A stretch of DNA of 49,817 nt from a virus, in IMG/VR virus record IMGVR_UViG_3300030329_002542, positions 1 through 49,817 of that record; one strand, given 5' to 3'. Every line of letters begins with the position of its first letter. Position 1 is the stretch's first letter. Positions 8,814 through 15,479 of this stretch are shown in pieces. The notes beneath the pieces were generated by a model. That model did no database searches. It was not told the origin of the DNA and worked only from the letters and a program-made list of their open reading frames with translations. Both the position numbers and the translations under genes were made by a program.

Positions 8814-9652
8814 TATAACACCTTTGTTTCACTAGGAGACATTAAATCTTTATACTCATCAGGTATGGTTTCACGATAATGCCAATAAGCATCTTCATGA
8901 GCCCATCTTGGCGCATGTTCTTTATGTTCAGTTTTTACTCTTGTGTCAACATACCTTTCAATTCCATACTGAGAACAGCGATAACAAAAATACCAATCTT
9001 CGCCACATCCTGTACTCATAAACCATGGCTTAGGAATTTCTTTAAACACATTCATGTTATAAAGAACACAAGCTCCCCCCATAGATAATTGACCGCCTAT
9101 ATCATCACTACCTACAAGTTGATCTTTAGGGTAGTCAAATATAATATCCGAGTTATCAATCATCATAGTATTATTATTTGGGTCTATTTTCTTTTTAACA
9201 CTAAAAATAACAGGGTAAATAGGGTGTCTAGCTGTAAACGCTAACGCACCAACTACGGGAACTTGATTTCTAAGTAAAGAAAGAAACGCAGATTGTTTGA
9301 ACTTCATATCTGCATCCCACCAGAATAGATAATCAGCTCCCCACTCTAGTGCCACATCTACAATCATTTCTCTGGCTTTTCCCACAAGACTACACCTGCT
9401 ATAGTCAACAAGAGCTATCTCAAGACGCCCTAGTAAGTCATAATCTTCTTCTGTAGGGTTCCCCGCCTCATCACCTGACTCATCTAACATAGGAAGTTTA
9501 TCTCTTAATCCTAACCATGTATCACGAGGCATAGAATCACGCATTATAGTTCTTTCACGCAACGCACCAAAGTACATCATCATATCCATATACAATGGGC
9601 CTGTATCCGCATCAGGCCCATCATACCACGGTAAGCCTATTACTAATTTCAC
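8813..9652 (-). CDS. GT-A glycosyltransferase with DxD motif
   Basis: 279 residues, GTG start overlapping the previous stop as GTGA. The core has a DxD-type motif in YLFWWDADMKF (around residue 115), preceded by helix SRCSLVGKAREMIV, and a later GCGEDWYFCYRC segment typical of the catalytic-acid region in GT2-like enzymes. It is the first of three consecutive sugar-transfer genes. The acceptor cannot be read from the sequence. No membrane anchor is present, so it acts in the cytoplasm. Confidence 0.8.
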   Translation of the reverse strand: MKLVIGLPWYDGPDADTGPLYMDMMMYFGALRERTIMRDSMPRDTWLGLRDKLPMLDESGDEAGNPTEEDYDLLGRLEIALVDYSRCSLVGKAREMIVDVALEWGADYLFWWDADMKFKQSAFLSLLRNQVPVVGALAFTARHPIYPVIFSVKKKIDPNNNTMMIDNSDIIFDYPKDQLVGSDDIGGQLSMGGACVLYNMNVFKEIPKPWFMSTGCGEDWYFCYRCSQYGIERYVDTRVKTEHKEHAPRWAHEDAYWHYRETIPDEYKDLMSPSETKVL

Positions 9653-9900
9653 TCAGCCCTGCCTTCCATTTTATCACGCAACCATTCACCGAAAGTTCTT
9701 CGGCTAATTAGCCCCAATTTTAACTGTAAAAACTCAAAAACACTACCTTGCTCTAACGGCTTCATCACATGCCCTAAGTGATGCTTTTTTATTTTATCTG
9801 AAGCCTTTAACCAATAAATTCTACCACAATCACAACGAACCAGATAATCCCCCGCCTCTTTGGGATCAACTGGTTTTAAAAAATTATAAATCCAATTCAT
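9649..9900 (-). CDS. Small protein with single CxC zinc-like knuckle
   Basis: 83 residues, ATG with an AAGGG ribosome site. The motif VRCDCGRIYWLK gives only one Cys pair, with His residues at KKHHLGH as possible further ligands. The rest is helical (SVFEFLQLKLGLISRRTFGEWLR). It heads the glycosyltransferase group and is coupled to it by a GTGA overlap. Function unknown. Confidence 0.65.
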   Translation of the reverse strand: MNWIYNFLKPVDPKEAGDYLVRCDCGRIYWLKASDKIKKHHLGHVMKPLEQGSVFEFLQLKLGLISRRTFGEWLRDKMEGRAE

Positions 9901-9922
9901 TATCAGCCCTTCATCTTATTGC

Positions 9923-9946
9923 GAGGAAGCAGATTTCTCTGCCTCC
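9923..9946 (-). terminator. Hairpin between decoration gene and glycosyltransferase block
   Basis: GCAGA-tttc-TCTGC core extended by GAGG/CCTC pairs with one mismatch. It lacks a clear T-run on the minus strand, so it may attenuate, stop 3' decay or mark processing rather than terminate fully. It sits where capsid-level expression would need to drop to enzyme level. Confidence 0.4.
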
Positions 9947-9972
9947 CCACTGTGATACAACATGAAACAAAG

Positions 9973-10467
9973 TTACAAACCACGAATAAATACGTGATCG
10001 GAATAACTAGCAGCTGCTCCTTGAGCGGCTTTGTGCTGAGCTTCACCGATTGTACTTAATGCAATAACAGCGGCAACACCACTATTTGCGACATTAGTAC
10101 TAGTTAATCCAACACTAGCAGCATTAAAAGGGACAAAACCACACATACCAACACCTGGATTAACAGTTTTTGCTAGCCCAGTTGCGGCAACAAGTACAGA
10201 CTCATGATAACCATAAACCTGCAAAACACCTGTTTCAGCCCCATCAGGAATATCCTCATAAGCTAAACCAATAAAACCACCACCTCCGTCACCGGCCACA
10301 GTGGTGTCTGAAATCAACCCGCCTGCATTTGTCGCAACACTAGCAGTTGATTTTGTGTTGGCGTACTTAAAGACCGGCCAGTGTGTAGTTAGCGTATGTC
10401 CAGTTAAGTTAGACACAGCTACCCACGCACGTTCCGTATCCGAACGATTTACTGTTTGCATCCACAT
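9973..10467 (-). CDS. Probable capsid decoration / head fibre protein
   Basis: 164 residues, ATG after a GGAG site, two genes downstream of the capsid protein. Beta-rich and Ala/Gly/Val-rich, with IGLAYEDIPDGAETGVLQVYG, the kind of pattern seen in small head decoration proteins. It ends in an Ala-rich helix and SYSDHVFIRGL. No signal peptide. Probably binds the outside of the shell; assignment from position and composition only. Confidence 0.6.
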   Translation of the reverse strand: MWMQTVNRSDTERAWVAVSNLTGHTLTTHWPVFKYANTKSTASVATNAGGLISDTTVAGDGGGGFIGLAYEDIPDGAETGVLQVYGYHESVLVAATGLAKTVNPGVGMCGFVPFNAASVGLTSTNVANSGVAAVIALSTIGEAQHKAAQGAAASYSDHVFIRGL

Positions 10468-10480
10468 AAGTTAATATCTC

Positions 10481-10756
10481 CTAAACTAAGGTTGCTTCAA
10501 AATTCCAAACGTCAGCATTATCACCAGCATGAACCATACGAACTGATCCATTAGCAGTATCTTCTGTTCCGTTATTGGAATTAAGTGTTATTTCTGGACT
10601 CTCTTGTCCATCCGAATTTATTGCCCAAAAGCTAAGTATACGGCTTTTGGTATCTGCCAAAGCTATCGTCTCACCAGTTGCAGTGCATGTTGCAGTACCT
10701 GTTAGCACAAGACGATTACCCATACGGCCTTCAGAGGTAATTGCTGTAACTCCCAT
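10481..10756 (-). CDS. Small beta-rich head protein (decoration-like)
   Basis: 91 residues next to the capsid gene, nearly all beta strand by pattern (NRLVLTGTATCTATGETIAL, ILSFWAINSD). ATG about 10 bases from the capsid protein stop. High expression is expected from its place. Probably a capsid-stabilising or decoration protein; not assigned to a family. Confidence 0.6.
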   Translation of the reverse strand: MGVTAITSEGRMGNRLVLTGTATCTATGETIALADTKSRILSFWAINSDGQESPEITLNSNNGTEDTANGSVRMVHAGDNADVWNFEATLV

Positions 10757-10765
10757 ATCTACCCC

Positions 10766-11749
10766 CTATGTCAAACCAGTTAATTTGCCCAAACCAGCAC
10801 GTAGGTTAGTAGCCATGTTACCTTGAAACAGAATCGGAGCCAAGAACGAATCTTGGTTTACTGGACTCTGCATACCATCAGGTCCCATGCTAAAGTACGC
10901 ATCCTTATGAACAAAAATCATGATGTGCTTACTGTTGAGAACATACAAGGTTCCAGAAGGACACTTGCCTTCCCAAAAGATACCAGCACCACGGAAACGA
11001 GGCTTAATACTAAGATCGCCTTCTCCACCTGGTGTATAACGAATTGCAGGCACGATCAACGCTTCAAGAGTCTCAGCCATTGTCTGAGTCGTAAAGATAG
11101 CGTCTGGATCACCTTCTACACCTGAAATCTCAGTACAATCATTAAACAGTGTACGGAGGTTAGGTAGAAGATTAGCCGCTGCATTACCAACACCAGTAAT
11201 AACATTGTTACGCCATTTGTCGTTATTACCAAAGTTAATATCTGCATACGTACCAGAAGTGTTCGTTGTGGCAACCATTGCTTCCAAGCCTGTAATCTGC
11301 TTAGAACCGTTTGCCGTTCCATCACTGAAAGCATCAGTGGCCAAGTTATCAGCCAATGTCGCTTCTGCTTGGAACAAACGATCTTTAGCGAGATCACGAA
11401 TACGGCTTTCGCCTTGATTACTACGTTTCTCGATACCAGAAATTACGACAGTCGTAGCCGCTTGCTTCCAATCAAAGAAAGCATTCGTCTGTCCATCATA
11501 ACCTGAAGGATCAAGAGTTTCATATCCTGAGTAACGCTTAAAGTTACCAGAACCTTCATACATTACAGGCAGTTTAATTCTTTCACCACCAGTTAACTTC
11601 TTAATACGACTTCCTTCATTAAGCCACTTCCAAAAAGGACTACGTTTGTGTACTTGGTCACGGAGCATTCCGCTATCCAAATAATTCATAACAGTGGAGC
11701 TAAGTAAACCACCCCATGTTATACTCGGACTTGCATCTTTAATTCCCAT
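10766..11749 (-). CDS. Major capsid protein
   Basis: 327 residues, directly after the scaffold gene and before the decoration-like genes. The length and pattern fit an HK97-fold coat: an N-terminal arm (1-50), a long helix with RIRDLAKDRLFQAEATLADNLA (around 120-140) equivalent to a spine helix, and a beta-rich P/A domain ending in NMATNLRAGLGKL. There is no large N-terminal delta domain because a separate scaffold is encoded. The first residues contain ASPSITWGGL, which is closely matched in the 45-residue basic protein at 14892-15029. Strong call from gene order and length; fold not proven. Confidence 0.85.
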   Translation of the reverse strand: MGIKDASPSITWGGLLSSTVMNYLDSGMLRDQVHKRSPFWKWLNEGSRIKKLTGGERIKLPVMYEGSGNFKRYSGYETLDPSGYDGQTNAFFDWKQAATTVVISGIEKRSNQGESRIRDLAKDRLFQAEATLADNLATDAFSDGTANGSKQITGLEAMVATTNTSGTYADINFGNNDKWRNNVITGVGNAAANLLPNLRTLFNDCTEISGVEGDPDAIFTTQTMAETLEALIVPAIRYTPGGEGDLSIKPRFRGAGIFWEGKCPSGTLYVLNSKHIMIFVHKDAYFSMGPDGMQSPVNQDSFLAPILFQGNMATNLRAGLGKLTGLT

Positions 11750-11768
11750 TACAATCTCTCAAGAAAAT

Positions 11769-11782
11769 GAGGCTCACGCCTC
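11769..11782 (-). other. GTGA tetraloop hairpin upstream of capsid gene
   Basis: GAGGC-gtga-GCCTC on the transcript, between the scaffold stop and the capsid ATG. A short GC-rich GNRA-type tetraloop hairpin in a 5' leader can stabilise the downstream message, which would suit the most abundant protein. Only 5 bp, so moderate confidence. Confidence 0.4.
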
Positions 11783-11788
11783 TTGTTA

Positions 11789-12691
11789 TTATTGTCCAGT
11801 AAGCTGTCGCTTACCTAGTGCCCAAGCTCGTTCGAATACATCTTCAGCGGAATCATTTCTCTCAGGGTTGTAAATCCGTACTCTTGGATTTCCTCCCCTT
11901 GAACTTCTTCTAACGGTCGCACTTGGTGATGGTCTTTGTGTTTGCTGACGTTGTGGTTGCCCTTGTCTTTGTTGTTGAACTGGGGCTTGAGCTCCAAACT
12001 CCAGTTTATACAAATCAAGAGGTGTTATACCATTCGCTGGGTCTTGTAATTGAGCAAGTCTATTACGTAACCGTTCCTGAACTTCAGGATGAATATTGAT
12101 ATTACCATTTTCGTCACGTTCTCCAAATTGATCACCAAACTGTTCGTAAGCATCTACCAAGTTTTGTTGGATGTTGGCCCTTGACGCTTGTCGTTGGACT
12201 CTTTCCTGCAACTCTTGACGCGGGAGATAACCTAAATGGTCAGCCATAGCTCTAAACATTTCTAAATGCTCATCAGAAACTCCATCAGGTAAACCAGGCT
12301 GTTCTGCCTGACTTTCATCCTGACCTTGTGGCGCTTGGCCTTCTTCCCGTTGGTTTAACATTTGCTCACGTAAACCAAGAACTTCTCCTTTTAACTGATT
12401 CCACTCATTGATGTTCTGGTGCATTTGACGTTGCATACCAGACATGATTCTAGCAGCCTCAGGGTCACTCGTACGTAACCGTGCAAGCACTTCATCAGTG
12501 CCTTCTCTTCGCGCCTGTGAAACTGGTGCATCAGGCGCTTCTTCTTCTACTACTTCCAGACCATCTAAGACACCTTCATCATTGGCATCTCCCCATTCAG
12601 CAGCTTCCTCAGCAACAAATGCCCTAAAATCTTCCTGCGAAGCTACATCACCAGCTCCTGCATCGCCCATATTTCCAGCCACTTCTGACAT
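11789..12691 (-). CDS. Scaffolding protein
   Basis: 300 residues immediately upstream of the capsid gene. The composition is typical of scaffolds: acidic N-terminus (EEAAEWGDANDEG), a long helical Gln/Glu-rich centre (about 80-200) and a basic C-terminal end with PRVRIYNPERN and KRQLTGQ that would contact the coat. Residues 225-260 are a low-complexity Gln/Arg/Pro stretch. Its start uses a GGAGG site that can be hidden in a hairpin (see 12700-12738). Role inferred from position and composition, which together are strong. Confidence 0.8.
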   Translation of the reverse strand: MSEVAGNMGDAGAGDVASQEDFRAFVAEEAAEWGDANDEGVLDGLEVVEEEAPDAPVSQARREGTDEVLARLRTSDPEAARIMSGMQRQMHQNINEWNQLKGEVLGLREQMLNQREEGQAPQGQDESQAEQPGLPDGVSDEHLEMFRAMADHLGYLPRQELQERVQRQASRANIQQNLVDAYEQFGDQFGERDENGNINIHPEVQERLRNRLAQLQDPANGITPLDLYKLEFGAQAPVQQQRQGQPQRQQTQRPSPSATVRRSSRGGNPRVRIYNPERNDSAEDVFERAWALGKRQLTGQ

Positions 12692-12699
12692 ACTAATAT

Positions 12700-12738
12700 C
12701 CTCCGCAAAATTGTAGGAGGCTCTTTTTATGTAGCCTC
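12700..12738 (-). promoter_or_regulatory. Mutually exclusive hairpins over the scaffold ribosome site
   Basis: On the transcript, GAGGCT (12738-12733), AGCCTCC (12722-12716) and GGAGG (12704-12700) occur in that order. The middle arm can pair with either neighbour. Pairing with the third arm hides the scaffold ribosome site; pairing with the first frees it. This could tune scaffold translation. Stems are only 5-6 bp but GC-rich. Confidence 0.4.
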
Positions 12739-12739
12739 A

Positions 12740-13171
12740 TTATTTAAGACCTTCCCCTGCATTTGGAAGATCATCTATCTTGTGAGTACCTGTAATCTCA
12801 CCTTTGTCATTCATCGTAGTAACTTCTGCATCACTCTTTGATTTTGGTGGCTTCCAAACTTTGCCCTTTGGTTTCTGTTTCCCAATTAAGTTTGGCATCT
12901 TTGAATCGAAATTCCTGCCACCATGAACGGGATCCCCAGCCTCTATAACGCCCTGCTGTTCCATTATAGCTTTTTTGTGACGCTTACTGTAAACATCACT
13001 ATTTAATCCCTCATCAAAGTATTCCTCAAAAGTCTCTGCCGTGAAACGCTCAGGTACTCTTTTCATCTTATTGCCACAATGACAACTTGTGGCTTTATTC
13101 CTTTCCTCAACTGTCCGAAGAAAGTCTTGTTTCTTTTCACAGCTACTACATACAAATGAATATACTGGCAC
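12740..13171 (-). CDS. FmdB-type zinc-ribbon protein
   Basis: 143 residues, GTG start with AAAGGAT upstream, overlapping the previous stop as TAGTG. The N-terminus is a classic FmdB/Zn-ribbon_8 domain: MPVYSFVCSSCEKKQDF and, about 20 residues later, CHCGNKMKR, giving two Cys pairs for one zinc. The rest (about 50-143) is basic and disordered, ending DDLPNAGEGLK. Such proteins are often found in phage head operons without a proven job. It lies directly upstream of the scaffold. Confidence 0.75.
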   Translation of the reverse strand: MPVYSFVCSSCEKKQDFLRTVEERNKATSCHCGNKMKRVPERFTAETFEEYFDEGLNSDVYSKRHKKAIMEQQGVIEAGDPVHGGRNFDSKMPNLIGKQKPKGKVWKPPKSKSDAEVTTMNDKGEITGTHKIDDLPNAGEGLK

Positions 13172-13866
13172 TATCTTATCCTTTCATTAGGATTTTCCCA
13201 CAGTTCCGGATACTTACGCCTTGCTTTCATTTCATCCGACTCTTCTTCTAATACGGCACGTAACGGATTCTTATCCCCAACTCTTTTACCTGTAGGATCA
13301 GTGGCTTTTGATAATGCTTTTCTTTTTTGTAATATATCATAAAGTTCTTCATATTCATCAGTGCCTACAGCAGGAGGATACATAGTTCCCGCAGCTTCAT
13401 CTTTAAATAGTTTCGCTAATAAATCATCAAACATATCAGCTTGCTTCCAATTCTTAGGAGCTATTTTTGGCCCACCTAGCATAGACAAAAGAACTTCTGT
13501 TTCTATATCTTCACCTTTTGTAGGTAACGATTCTCCAGCCATAGACAAAAGTTCTCCTGTGCCTATTGAAGAAAGAAGCTCAGGCGGAACATTCAAACCT
13601 GCATCTTCATACTGTGCTATAAGATCTTCTGCTATTTCTTGTCGTTCTTCTTCACTGGGAATATATCCTTTAGCTTTTTCGATATATTTTCCTATTTCAT
13701 CCATTATACCCAAAGTCTCACTTCTCGGCCACGGTGTTCCTCGCCTTGAATCATAAAGCGGTTCTTCGCCTGCAAAGAGTTTTTCTTCTTTTTCTTTAGG
13801 CGGTGACGGTAACTTATTCTTTTGTCTGGTTCTTGTAGCGTCTTGTCTTGTTTGACTTTTTGCCAT
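13171..13866 (-). CDS. Late protein of unknown function, Lys/Glu-rich
   Basis: 231 residues from the ATG at 13864-13866 (AAGGA site); an upstream in-frame start at 13905 would overlap the previous gene and is less likely. The N-terminal 35 residues are basic and disordered (TRQKNKLPSPPKEKEEK), followed by helical segments (MDEIGKYIEKAKGYIPSEEERQEIAEDLI) and acidic loops. It shares the head operon with the portal and scaffold. No family recognised; could be an assembly factor or minor head protein. Confidence 0.7.
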   Translation of the reverse strand: MAKSQTRQDATRTRQKNKLPSPPKEKEEKLFAGEEPLYDSRRGTPWPRSETLGIMDEIGKYIEKAKGYIPSEEERQEIAEDLIAQYEDAGLNVPPELLSSIGTGELLSMAGESLPTKGEDIETEVLLSMLGGPKIAPKNWKQADMFDDLLAKLFKDEAAGTMYPPAVGTDEYEELYDILQKRKALSKATDPTGKRVGDKNPLRAVLEEESDEMKARRKYPELWENPNERIR

Positions 13867-13867
13867 T

Positions 13868-14608
13868 TTATTTTTTCCTTCTTGGGTCAGTAGGAGAATA
13901 ATCAAGAAGCCTACCTACGTTTGGGCTATACCAATCTTCTTGGTACATTGGAGTTTCTTCTTCTCGTTGATCCGCACTTAATAGACCTCTACTTTTTTCC
14001 GCTTTATCTCGTCTGGGATTAGCATACTCACCTTCCCAATCACCTCCCGTATATTCATTTATCTTTTCTGATAATATCGAAAGAAGCTGATAGATAGTAC
14101 CTGGAACATTCATGTAATGGCCAGACCAGTCTTCAAAGTTCGTATTTAAACTTGGACGCTCATCCCATGAAGGATTATACTTTAATCTATCTTTCTCTCG
14201 AGCTTTCATTTTATTTAACTTATAAGGATTAGCAAAGTGTTCAACACCCTCTTCATCAATCCCAACCGACATAATGTAATTTGCTAATTTTTTACGGACT
14301 TCAGGAGAAGCAAAATCTGCACTGGGTTGATCAGCCTCCAAATCTCCAGCTAAAAATTCAGCTAAAATACCTTCAGGGTCTATCGAACCTCCACTTCTGA
14401 TTTGCTCCCCATAATCATAACGGGGACCATACTCATCAAAGTCACCTAAAGCTTCCTCGTCTAAAGGATTAAATTCACCTAAGTCAAAATCCATAGTAGG
14501 GGAAGGTCTATTAAGACTACTTTTTCCTGCTCCACGCTGTCCGTACATGCGAACATTATCTCGCATTTTTGATCTTTGTCGCTCTTTATCTTCTTTTCTT
14601 TTTGCCAT
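13868..14608 (-). CDS. Late protein of unknown function, charged
   Basis: 246 residues starting MAKRKEDKERQRSKMRDN, a strongly basic N-terminus, then acidic and Tyr/Asp-rich segments (FDLGEFNPLDEEALGDFDEYG). The last part is again basic. Both this and the next gene start MAK + basic residues and end with charged tails. No membrane segments or known motifs. It is probably a head-operon accessory protein. Confidence 0.7.
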   Translation of the reverse strand: MAKRKEDKERQRSKMRDNVRMYGQRGAGKSSLNRPSPTMDFDLGEFNPLDEEALGDFDEYGPRYDYGEQIRSGGSIDPEGILAEFLAGDLEADQPSADFASPEVRKKLANYIMSVGIDEEGVEHFANPYKLNKMKAREKDRLKYNPSWDERPSLNTNFEDWSGHYMNVPGTIYQLLSILSEKINEYTGGDWEGEYANPRRDKAEKSRGLLSADQREEETPMYQEDWYSPNVGRLLDYSPTDPRRKK

Positions 14609-14610
14609 TA

Positions 14611-14895
14611 CTAGTCCTTTTCTTTTTCTGCGCGTTGTAGTTGATAACGAGCAACAGCATCTAAAATCCTATCACGATCCCGACCAGCGTTACCAAAAAA
14701 GAGATTAGAAGCACCCTCATCATAAAATAACTGATCTTCATCAGTAAACGTAGTATCCCCCGCAGCTAATAACTCTTCTTTTCGTTGTTCTATTTCAGCC
14801 GTTAAGTTAGGCACTTTTTCTCGCTCTTCTGCCTTTAAGCTATCTAATTCAGAACTGCCGAAACCACTTTCAAGAATTTCTTCAAACCAGTTCAT
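14611..14895 (-). CDS. Small acidic head-operon protein
   Basis: 94 residues, starts by ATGA overlap with the basic protein before it. Sequence is helical and acidic with a central LTAEIEQRKEELLAAG helix and a C-terminal RILDAVARYQLQRAEKEKD helix. An acidic protein made in step with a very basic one (14892-15029) may act as its partner or chaperone; this is inference from the overlap. Confidence 0.7.
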   Translation of the reverse strand: MNWFEEILESGFGSSELDSLKAEEREKVPNLTAEIEQRKEELLAAGDTTFTDEDQLFYDEGASNLFFGNAGRDRDRILDAVARYQLQRAEKEKD

Positions 14896-15029
14896 TTTGT
14901 TTTCCTCACTTTAACCTTGACTTTATGTTTAGGCTTAGTTTTCTTTCTTTTTGGCTTACGTTTAGCAAGAGCCACATTAGTTGTACCTGTTAACCCTCCC
15001 CACGTAATATTAGGTGTTGCGTTACTCAT
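14892..15029 (-). CDS. 45-residue basic protein with capsid-like N-terminal motif
   Basis: Start and stop overlap both neighbours (TAATG and ATGA), which supports real translation. The N-terminal half contains ATPNITWGGL, 8 of 10 identical to ASPSITWGGL at residues 6-15 of the major capsid protein, but with different codons. The second half (about 22-45) is almost entirely Lys, Arg, Pro, His and Val. A short capsid-like peptide joined to a DNA-binding-type tail suggests a protein that docks on the shell and touches DNA, but this is inference. I know of no named family. Confidence 0.75.
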   Translation of the reverse strand: MSNATPNITWGGLTGTTNVALAKRKPKRKKTKPKHKVKVKVRKTK

Positions 15030-15454
15030 TAATAGCTCCATATCGTAGGACGTGGAACATGAAAATCATCTTCGCTTGTTATGTTATCTATATGTAAAAA
15101 CCGCCCATCACCCTTTTGCTTAATGCCTATACCTGTAAAGTTAAGACTTAACGCTAGAGATAAAACATCATAAGCCAACTCACGGTCACAAGCAATATCA
15201 ACTGCTTTTCCTGTCGTGTGAGCACCGCCTGGCTTCCCTCCTTTTATTTTAGCTGCTTCTATATGGTGTGTAACATCCCGATATCCAGATGTTATAGTTA
15301 AGGGTTTACCTAACTTACTACGCAACAACTGTAACTTATCCATAAAACCTTCATCAACAAAACAAATGCCTGTTTCCTTGCATTTCATTTCATTAACACT
15401 AAAATTAGGCCAACGATCTTTAGGCCAATCACTTGGATTACTAAATGTTCCCAT
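15029..15454 (-). CDS. Peptidase M15-type endolysin-like protein
   Basis: 141 residues, single M15_3-like domain covering the whole protein. Zinc ligands and catalytic residues visible: ITSGYRDVTHH, GAHTTGKAVDIACD (His and Asp) and FLHIDN (third His). This family cleaves D-Ala or L-Ala-D-Glu bonds in peptidoglycan stems. There is no signal peptide, so it would need a holin if it is the lysis enzyme. It lies between the portal and head genes rather than with the membrane genes at 47-48 kb, so it could instead be a virion-borne wall enzyme. Confidence 0.85.
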   Translation of the reverse strand: MGTFSNPSDWPKDRWPNFSVNEMKCKETGICFVDEGFMDKLQLLRSKLGKPLTITSGYRDVTHHIEAAKIKGGKPGGAHTTGKAVDIACDRELAYDVLSLALSLNFTGIGIKQKGDGRFLHIDNITSEDDFHVPRPTIWSY

Positions 15455-15479
15455 AACTATGTTTCACCCTGCAATAAAG

